Positions 7,422-12,263 of a stretch of 12,263 nucleotides of DNA are shown piece after piece. The translations under genes were made by a program, and so were the position numbers. Where the stretch lies: NCBI GenBank assembly GCA_029054965.1, contig JAIDEF010000290.1:1-12263 (forward strand). The letters are read 5' to 3'. The notes under the pieces are model-generated. The model was given only the letters and a program-made list of their open reading frames with translations. It was not told the origin of the DNA and made no database searches. Source of the DNA: Eubacterium sp. Its GTDB lineage: Bacteria; Bacillota; Clostridia; Oscillospirales; Acutalibacteraceae. Position 1 is the stretch's first letter; the number at the start of each line of letters is the position of its first letter.

Positions 7422-7434
7422 CGGAGGTAAAACA

Positions 7435-9219
7435 ATGATATATCCAAAAATAGGCATAAGACCTGTAATTGACGGACGCTGGGGCGGTGTTCGTGAGAGC
7501 CTTGAGCAGCAGACTATGGGAATGGCTGAGGCTGCAGCCAAGCTTATTGAAGGCACACTTAAATATCCTGACGGCACACCTGTTCAGTGCATTATCAGTG
7601 ACACAACTATCGGCGGCGGTGCTGAGGCTGCAAAATGTGCAGAGCAGTTTTCAAAAGAAAATGTTACTGCAACACTCAGTGTAACTCCTTGCTGGTGCTA
7701 TGGCTCTGAAACCTTTGATATGGACCCACAGACTATCAAAGCTGTTTGGGGCTTTAACGGAACAGAGCGCCCGGGTGCAGTTTACCTTGCTGCTGTTATG
7801 GCAGCGTATGCACAGAAGGGGCTTCCTGCATTTTCAATTTACGGTCACGATGTACAGGACATTGATGACAGAACAATACCGGCAGACGTTGCAGAAAAGA
7901 TTTTGCGCTTTGCCCGTGCAGCTATTGCAATCGGCTGGATGAAGAATAAATCATACGTTAATCTTGGCGGTGTTGCAATGGGTATTGCAGGCAGCTACTG
8001 CAATGCCGATATGTTCCAGAACTATTTCGGCATTCGTGCAGAATGGGTTGATATGACAGAAATCGTTCGCCGAATTACACTTGAAATTTATGACCATGAT
8101 GAATATGACAAGGCTCTGAAATGGGTTAAGGAAAACTGTAAGGAGGGCTTTGACCTTAACGCAGGCAAGGATCTTCCTGAAATCATAACAAAGTCAAAGG
8201 TTGTTCCTGCCGACAAGGACTGGGAATTTATCACCAAAATGACAATAATCATCCGCGATATTCTTTACGGCAACAAAAAGCTTGATGAAATGGGCTGGCA
8301 CGAGGAGGCACTTGGCAAAAATGCTATTGCAGGCGGCTTCCAGGGCCAGAGACACTGGACTGACTGGCTTCCCAATGCGGACTTCACCGAGGCAATTATG
8401 GCATCAACCTTTGACTGGAACGGACCTAAAGCACCAACACCATTTGCAACAGAGAATGACACATTAAATGGTGTTGCAATGATGCTTGGTACTCTCGTTT
8501 CAGGCTCAGCACCATGCTTCCACGATGTACGTACCTACTGGAGTCCTGAGGCCTGCGAAAGAGTTACAGGCGTTAAGCCTGACGGAGTTGCTCAGAACGG
8601 ATTTATTCACCTTATCAATTCAGGTGCAACTGCTCTTGACGGCAGCGGTGCAAGCAAAAACACTAACGGTGAGGGCTGTATGAAGCCATTCTGGGAAATG
8701 ACACAGGAAGATATCAAGGCTTGCCTTAATGCAACTGACTGGTGCAGAGCGAACTATGAATACTTCCGCGGCGGCGGATTTTCAAGTCACTTCCGCTGCA
8801 AGGCTGAAATGCCTGTTACAATGCTTCGTGTGAATGTGGTTGACGGTATCGGTCCTGTTTTACAGCTTGCCGAGGGTTACACAGCCGATCTGCCTGACGA
8901 AATTCACAACACCATTGACAAACGTACAGATGCATCTTGGCCGACAACATGGTTTGTTCCGAACCTTACAGGCGAGGGCGCTTTCAAGGACGTTTACAGC
9001 GTTATGGCTAACTGGGGTGCGAACCACGGTGTTACGGTTTATGGTCATGTTGGTGCTGATATTATTACATTGGCATCCATGCTCCGTATTCCTGTTAATA
9101 TGCACAATGTATCTGATGACAGAATTTTCCGTCCGCATTGCTGGTCATCTTTCGGAACTGAGGATAAGCAATCAGCAGATTACCGTGCTTGTGCAACCTA
9201 CGGTCCGATGTATAAATAA
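7435..9219 (+). CDS. fucI: L-fucose isomerase
   Basis: This 594-residue enzyme converts L-fucose to L-fuculose, and in the known family also D-arabinose to D-ribulose, using Mn2+. It aligns along its entire length with E. coli FucI (591 residues) as I recall that sequence, from [11 protein letters not shown] (4-14) through [26 protein letters not shown] and [10 protein letters not shown]. The metal ligands are E340 (ATENDTLNG), D364 ([10 protein letters not shown]) and H531 (NWGANHG), matching E337, D361 and H528 of the E. coli enzyme with a constant offset of three. It is the most decisive gene for assigning the operon to fucose. Start ATG follows GGAGG by seven bases. It is the last gene, terminated by a hairpin 16 bases past its stop. 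Confidence 0.97.
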   Translation: MIYPKIGIRPVIDGRWGGVRESLEQQTMGMAEAAAKLIEGTLKYPDGTPVQCIISDTTIGGGAEAAKCAEQFSKENVTATLSVTPCWCYGSETFDMDPQTIKAVWGFNGTERPGAVYLAAVMAAYAQKGLPAFSIYGHDVQDIDDRTIPADVAEKILRFARAAIAIGWMKNKSYVNLGGVAMGIAGSYCNADMFQNYFGIRAEWVDMTEIVRRITLEIYDHDEYDKALKWVKENCKEGFDLNAGKDLPEIITKSKVVPADKDWEFITKMTIIIRDILYGNKKLDEMGWHEEALGKNAIAGGFQGQRHWTDWLPNADFTEAIMASTFDWNGPKAPTPFATENDTLNGVAMMLGTLVSGSAPCFHDVRTYWSPEACERVTGVKPDGVAQNGFIHLINSGATALDGSGASKNTNGEGCMKPFWEMTQEDIKACLNATDWCRANYEYFRGGGFSSHFRCKAEMPVTMLRVNVVDGIGPVLQLAEGYTADLPDEIHNTIDKRTDASWPTTWFVPNLTGEGAFKDVYSVMANWGANHGVTVYGHVGADIITLASMLRIPVNMHNVSDDRIFRPHCWSSFGTEDKQSADYRACATYGPMYK

Positions 9220-9235
9220 TAAATCCTTAATTCAC

Positions 9236-9278
9236 AAAATCCCTATGGAATCGATTTTCCATAGGGATTTTTTCTATT
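9236..9278. terminator. Intrinsic terminator of the fucose operon, probably bidirectional
   Basis: Arms 9236-9250 (aaaatccctatggaa) and 9257-9271 (ttccatagggatttt) form a perfect 15-bp stem with a 6-base loop tcgatt, followed on the plus strand by further T residues (the run is TTTTTT, then C). The convergent metal ATPase gene stops at 9274, inside the tail. The A-rich left arm gives the minus strand a weaker T-run, so it may also end that transcript. Confidence 0.9.
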
Positions 9279-11151
9279 GCTTTATTTTCAGTGCTCTTAC
9301 TGCATTTAGTACTGCTATCACCATAACGCCAACATCTGCGAAAATTGCAAACCACATATTTGCAATGCCAAATGCACCAAGAACCAAACAAAGTGCTTTT
9401 ATCAAAAGTGCAAAAGCAATGTTTTCCTTAACGATTTTAAGCGTCTTTATAGAAATCCTTGCTGCCAACGAAATCTTGGAAGGGTCATCATCCATAAGCA
9501 CAACATCCGCTGCCTCAATCGCAGCATCTGACCCAAGTGCACCCATAGCAATTCCTATATCTGCACGTGAAAGAACAGGCGCATCATTAATACCGTCACC
9601 TACAAAAGCAAGCTTCTCCTTAGGCTGTTTTTCATCAAGCAGCTTTTCAACCTTAATAACCTTATCAGCAGGAAGCAGCTCAGAATACATCTCGTCAATA
9701 CCAAGCTTCTCAGCAACCTGCTGTGCAGTTTTCTTTGAATCACCTGTGAGCATTACGGTTTTTCTGATACCGCTTTTTTTCAGAGATGCAACTGCCGATT
9801 TTGACGTTTCCTTAATAATATCTGAGATAACAATGCATCCTGCATAAGCTCCGTTAACAGAAACATATACTGCTGTACCATTGTCAATCTTATCTTCAAA
9901 AATTATACCTTCCCTGTTCATCAGCTTTATATTACCCGCCAATATCCTTTTTCCGTCAACAACAGCACTTACACCATGACCTGCTATTTCCTCAATATCT
10001 GTCACTGCCGACAAATCAATTTCTTTGCCGTAAGCCTTTTTCAGACTTACACTAATCGGATGGCTTGAGGCACACTCCGCACAGGCAGCATATTTAATGA
10101 GCTCCTCTTTATTAAAACCATTTTCAGAATGAATGTCTGTTACCTCAAATACACCCTTTGTAAGTGTACCTGTTTTATCAAATACAACATATTTTGTTTT
10201 TGACATTGCCTCCAAATAATTTGAGCCTTTAACCAATATTCCGTTTGCAGAAGCACAGCCGATACCCGCAAAAAAGCTGAGCGGAATGGATATTACAAGT
10301 GCACAGGGACAGCTTATTACAAGAAATGTAAGTGCTCTGATAATCCATTCACTCCACATAGCATTATAACCGGCAAGCAATCTTACAATTGGAGGCAAAA
10401 GTGCAAGAGCGAGTGCTCCGATACATACGGCAGGAGTATAGTATTTTGCAAATTTAGTTATAAAGTTTTCTGATTTCGACTTTTTCATACTTGAATTTTC
10501 AACTAAATCAAGTATTTTTGAAACAGTAGAATCACCAAATTCCTTAGTAGTTTTTATTCTTATCATACCTGATAGATTGATTGAACCACTGATTATCTCA
10601 TCACCTGTTACAGCATAACGCGGCACGCTTTCGCCTGTTAAAGCGCTTGTATTAAGGGTTGTTGAGCCATATGTTATAACACCGTCAATGGGCACCTTTT
10701 CTCCTGGATTTACTATAATTTCAGTACCAACCTCAATATCGTCAGGGTCTGCTTTAACTATTTTTCCGTCAATTTCAACATTCGCATAGTCAGGACGGAT
10801 GTCCATAAGCTCGCTGATGTTCTTTCGGCTTCTGCCAACAGCAACACTTTGAAAAAGCTCCCCAATCTGATAAAAAAGCATAACTGCTGCACCCTCAAGA
10901 TATTCACCCAGTACCATAGCTCCGACAGTAGCGACTGCCATTAAAAAGTTTTCATCAAACACCTGACCCTTAAATATTCCCTTTACTGCTTTTTTCAGAA
11001 TGTCATAACCTATTACTAAGTATGGAATTAAATACAGCAGTAATTCAGCCAATCGGTTAAGGTCATAAAAAGAGGTAAGCAATTTGACTGCTATAAGAAG
11101 AACTGCCGATATTATTATACGAAGCAATACAATTTTTTGTTTTTTACTCAT
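9274..11151 (-). CDS. cadA: Heavy-metal P1B-type ATPase, Zn/Cd/Pb exporter without HMA domain
   Basis: This 625-residue membrane pump exports a soft divalent metal at the cost of ATP. Numbering from ATG 11151, the phosphatase motif TGES is at 172-175, the ion-binding CPC of the sixth membrane segment at 281-283, the phosphorylated D325 in DKTGT (325-329), the P1B-specific His-Pro at 364-365 and GDGIND at 518-523. K585 in the next-to-last membrane segment and D606 in the last (FADVGVMV) correspond to the Lys/Asp pair of ZntA-type Zn/Cd/Pb pumps. Copper pumps have different residues there. ATG 11151 has GAGG (11161-11164) nine bases upstream; a TTG at 11166 overlaps that site and is less likely. 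The N-terminal HMA domain usual in ZntA/CadA is missing and is supplied by the separate gene 11 bases upstream. Exact metal preference is inferred. Confidence 0.92.
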   Translation of the reverse strand: MSKKQKIVLLRIIISAVLLIAVKLLTSFYDLNRLAELLLYLIPYLVIGYDILKKAVKGIFKGQVFDENFLMAVATVGAMVLGEYLEGAAVMLFYQIGELFQSVAVGRSRKNISELMDIRPDYANVEIDGKIVKADPDDIEVGTEIIVNPGEKVPIDGVITYGSTTLNTSALTGESVPRYAVTGDEIISGSINLSGMIRIKTTKEFGDSTVSKILDLVENSSMKKSKSENFITKFAKYYTPAVCIGALALALLPPIVRLLAGYNAMWSEWIIRALTFLVISCPCALVISIPLSFFAGIGCASANGILVKGSNYLEAMSKTKYVVFDKTGTLTKGVFEVTDIHSENGFNKEELIKYAACAECASSHPISVSLKKAYGKEIDLSAVTDIEEIAGHGVSAVVDGKRILAGNIKLMNREGIIFEDKIDNGTAVYVSVNGAYAGCIVISDIIKETSKSAVASLKKSGIRKTVMLTGDSKKTAQQVAEKLGIDEMYSELLPADKVIKVEKLLDEKQPKEKLAFVGDGINDAPVLSRADIGIAMGALGSDAAIEAADVVLMDDDPSKISLAARISIKTLKIVKENIAFALLIKALCLVLGAFGIANMWFAIFADVGVMVIAVLNAVRALKIKQ

Positions 11152-11160
11152 AAAGCCACA

Positions 11161-11164
11161 CCTC
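11161..11164 (-). promoter_or_regulatory. Shine-Dalgarno deciding the start of the metal ATPase
   Basis: GAGG on the minus strand lies nine bases before ATG 11151. It overlaps the stop of the HMA gene, and its position excludes the upstream TTG at 11166 as the main start. Confidence 0.65.
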
Positions 11165-11381
11165 AAATAAATATTTCGCAGTCATCCTCTACTCTTTTAC
11201 AGTTTTTAACAACCTGTGTCATCACCGACTGCACATCCGCATTATTTTCAAATTCCACCTTCATTTTCTGTGTCATAAATGAAACCACGGCATTTGCAAC
11301 ACCGGCAGTATTTTTTGCAGCCTCCTCCATTTTTGCTGCACAATTTGCACAATCCACTTCAATCTTATAAGTTTTTTTCAT
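11163..11381 (-). CDS. Stand-alone heavy-metal-associated (HMA) domain protein
   Basis: This 72-residue cytosolic protein is a single ferredoxin-like HMA domain that would bind one metal ion and pass it to the pump. The metal site is C11-A-N-C14, in the first loop (VDCANC, the place of the usual GMTCxxC). The KMEEAAKNTAGV helix and the VSFMTQKMKVEF strand follow in the standard order. Two extra cysteines, C61 and C68, lie in the C-terminal part. C68 sits in a DDCEI tail resembling tails of HMA domains attached to CadA-type zinc/cadmium pumps. An AAAGGA site precedes the ATG, and the ATPase gene starts 11 bases after its stop. It is therefore best read as a detached N-terminal domain of the pump rather than a copper chaperone, although CXXC alone does not settle the metal. 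Confidence 0.88.
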   Translation of the reverse strand: MKKTYKIEVDCANCAAKMEEAAKNTAGVANAVVSFMTQKMKVEFENNADVQSVMTQVVKNCKRVEDDCEIFI

Positions 11382-11420
11382 AGTTATAATCCTTTCAATA
11401 AAAAATATTCTTTAAACAGT

Positions 11421-11434
11421 TGAACAATTATTCA
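11421..11434. promoter_or_regulatory. Second TGAA-N6-TTCA operator-like site in the cad leader
   Basis: TGAA-CAATTA-TTCA has the half-site pattern of SmtB/CzrA-type operators and lies downstream of the -10 box, centred 34 bp from the main palindrome. Its inner six bases are not symmetric, so it may be a weaker accessory site or chance. Confidence 0.45.
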
Positions 11435-11446
11435 TTTGTTAATTTC

Positions 11447-11476
11447 ATTATAGTTGAATATATATTCAATTGTCAA
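11447..11476 (-). promoter_or_regulatory. Consensus promoter of the HMA/ATPase operon with operator in its spacer
   Basis: On the minus strand TTGACA (11471-11476) and TATAAT (11447-11452) are both perfect consensus boxes with an 18-base spacer. The spacer contains a perfect 16-bp palindrome, ttgaatatatattcaa (11454-11469), of the TGAA-N6-TTCA class bound by zinc-sensing ArsR/SmtB repressors. A repressor bound here would cover the whole space between the boxes and block RNA polymerase. Metal binding would release it and induce the pump. The site is seen directly; binding by the adjacent ArsR-family protein is inference. Confidence 0.85.
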
Positions 11477-11489
11477 TACTTTTTTTAAA

Positions 11490-11531
11490 ATTTTCAAAAA
11501 AATAAAACACTATGCTTTCATAGTGTTTTAT
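11490..11531 (-). terminator. Intrinsic terminator of the arsR-type regulator gene
   Basis: Arms 11502-11514 (ataaaacactatg) and 11519-11531 (catagtgttttat) make a perfect 13-bp stem with a 4-base loop. On the minus strand it is followed by ATTTTTTTG and more T-rich sequence. It separates the regulator transcript from the cad promoter just beyond. The stem is AT-rich, so read-through is possible. Confidence 0.75.
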
Positions 11532-11552
11532 CATACTGTACAATATATTATA

Positions 11553-11909
11553 TTAATGTTTGTGCTTTATGTGTTCATCGGCAATTTCAATAATTGTTGT
11601 TATATGCTCATCATCAAAGCTGTAATATATATGCTTGCCGTCACGCCTTGATTTAACAATATTATTTGCCTTGAGCACAGCTAACTGGTGTGATACTGCA
11701 GATTTAGTCATATTAAGTGCAACCGACAAATCACAAACGCAGACCTCTCTTTTATCAAGAGCCATAACAATTTTTGCCCTTGTAGGGTCACCAAGCACCT
11801 TGAACAGATTAGAGAGATTTGATATTTCATTGTCTGAAATCATATTTTTTCTAATATCATTAACCGCTGCTTCATCAATTGCAGTACAGTCACATTTGTT
11901 ATTTTCCAT
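11553..11909 (-). CDS. ArsR/SmtB-family metal-sensing repressor (CadC/CzrA-like)
   Basis: This 118-residue protein is a winged-helix repressor that should bind DNA without metal and release it on binding zinc, cadmium or lead. The core FKVLGDPTRAKIVMAL (36-51), VCVCDLSVALNMTKSAVSHQLAVLK (56-80, helix-turn-helix) and the hairpin wing RRDGKHIYYSF (88-98) are complete. Two metal sites are visible. C57 and C59 in the EVCVCD motif, with C6 and C8 in the N-terminal tail, resemble the alpha3N site of CadC. D100, H102, H113 and H116 reproduce the spacing of the CzrA/SmtB alpha5 zinc site. AGGA lies about 10 bases before the ATG. The gene has its own promoter and terminator and lies just upstream of the operator-bearing cad promoter, its probable target. 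Confidence 0.92.
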   Translation of the reverse strand: MENNKCDCTAIDEAAVNDIRKNMISDNEISNLSNLFKVLGDPTRAKIVMALDKREVCVCDLSVALNMTKSAVSHQLAVLKANNIVKSRRDGKHIYYSFDDEHITTIIEIADEHIKHKH

Positions 11910-11929
11910 TCTATCACATCCTATATGTT

Positions 11930-11958
11930 ATTATACATCTATTCACCCTTAATTTCAA
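11930..11958 (-). promoter_or_regulatory. Promoter of the ArsR-family repressor gene
   Basis: On the minus strand TTGAAA (11953-11958) and TATAAT (11930-11935) are separated by exactly 17 bases. No TGAA-N6-TTCA palindrome overlaps it, so the regulator may be made constitutively rather than autorepressed. Confidence 0.7.
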
Positions 11959-11990
11959 TAAAATATGTTGTAAAATAATATCTTGATAAA

Positions 11991-12263
11991 ATGATTAAAA
12001 TTATGTTTGTCGGTCTTTCCTGTGAAGGCAAGAGAGCTGTTCAGCTAAAGAAAAATGATTATGAGAAGTACAATTATTTTATAGGTATGGACAGTGCCAA
12101 CATTCGCAATATGATGCGCATTTTTGATGGTGATAAGGATAATAAGGTACACAAGTTAATGGATTACACTGAGCAAAGCGGAGATGTTGCCGACCCATAG
12201 TATTCCAGACGCTTTGACATTGCCTATAATGATATTTATAACGGCTGTAAGGAATTATTAGAC
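11991..12263 (+). pseudogene. Low-molecular-weight protein tyrosine phosphatase pseudogene, 3' end beyond window
   Basis: The frame begins MIKIMFV, the first strand of LMW protein tyrosine phosphatases, then jumps to GLSCEGKRAVQLKKNDYEKY, which in intact homologues lies roughly 60 residues later. The missing part includes the catalytic C-x5-R-S phosphate loop, so the product could not be a phosphatase. IGMDSANIRNMMRIF and DNKVHKLMDYT follow as in the family. At the family's general-acid DPW motif the Trp codon is replaced by TAG (12198-12200). After the stop the same frame continues for 21 codons as YSRRFDIAYNDIYNGC..LLD, clear family C-terminal sequence, and reaches the window edge. An in-frame deletion plus a nonsense codon make this a pseudogene rather than a small protein. 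No convincing ribosome binding site precedes the ATG. Confidence 0.88.

Noticed and set aside
8834..9847. Long plus-strand open frame of 337 codons spanning the end of fucI and the antisense of the metal ATPase gene
   Set aside because: It overlaps fucI out of frame, crosses the operon terminator, and its second half is the reverse complement of a strongly conserved ATPase C-terminus. It shows no protein family and no ribosome binding site.
11152..11166. TTG start at 11166 for the metal ATPase
   Set aside because: The TTG overlaps both the HMA stop codon and the GAGG site that serves ATG 11151; no separate ribosome binding site precedes it.
12198..12200. Recoding (stop read-through) at the TAG in the phosphatase gene
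   Set aside because: The gene has already lost its catalytic P-loop by deletion, no recoding signal is visible, and TAG is one substitution away from the expected TGG.

Overview
The window looks like chromosome from a low-GC anaerobic Firmicute, most likely a gut Clostridia (Oscillospiraceae/Ruminococcaceae-like). This is inferred from AT-rich intergenic DNA, strong GGAGG-type ribosome binding sites, A/T-rich consensus promoters, U-tailed hairpin terminators and the protein family mix. No sequence search was possible, so the genus is not claimed. I saw no rRNA, tRNA, CRISPR array, insertion sequence or phage gene, and no gene-free stretch exceeds about 175 bases.

Left end (1-1903, minus strand): a tightly packed operon read right to left from a TTTACA-17-TATATT promoter. 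It encodes an APH-fold small-molecule kinase, a DNA-deoxyinosine (hypoxanthine-DNA) glycosylase, a GNAT acetyltransferase and the first 18 codons of a probable DUF2441 protein running off the edge. Next, on the plus strand, is a cytosolic Cu/Zn superoxide dismutase-like protein. A perfect 12-bp bidirectional terminator separates it from a convergent MFS transporter.

Centre (2534-9271): a deoxysugar catabolism locus. An AraC-type regulator and an MFS transporter (OPA/GlpT-like) lie on the minus strand. Divergent from them is a four-gene operon: class II aldolase (FucA-like), FucU mutarotase, an FGGY kinase of RhaB type, and L-fucose isomerase (FucI). Together the enzymes would take L-fucose (beta to alpha anomer, then L-fuculose, then L-fuculose-1-phosphate) to dihydroxyacetone phosphate plus L-lactaldehyde. 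The regulator probably senses the sugar or an intermediate, and the MFS protein is the only uptake candidate in view. A 15-bp hairpin terminator closes the operon.

Right part (9274-11958, minus strand): a zinc/cadmium-type metal resistance module. It has a P1B-ATPase without its own N-terminal metal-binding domain, a separate 72-residue HMA protein that supplies that domain, and an ArsR/SmtB-family repressor with both CadC-like cysteine and CzrA-like Asp/His metal sites. The export operon has a consensus promoter (TTGACA-18-TATAAT) whose spacer is filled by a 16-bp perfect palindrome of the TGAA-N6-TTCA class. A second TGAA-N6-TTCA copy lies 34 bp downstream. The repressor has its own promoter and terminator.

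Right end (11991-12263, plus strand): a decayed low-molecular-weight protein tyrosine phosphatase gene. It has an in-frame internal deletion that removes the catalytic P-loop, and a TAG stop where the family has the Trp of its DPW motif.

Overall the window is ordinary accessory metabolism and metal homeostasis. I did not find a convincing undescribed system. The most useful second looks are the cad operator architecture, the pseudogene, the atypical SOD and the RhaB-for-FucK substitution.
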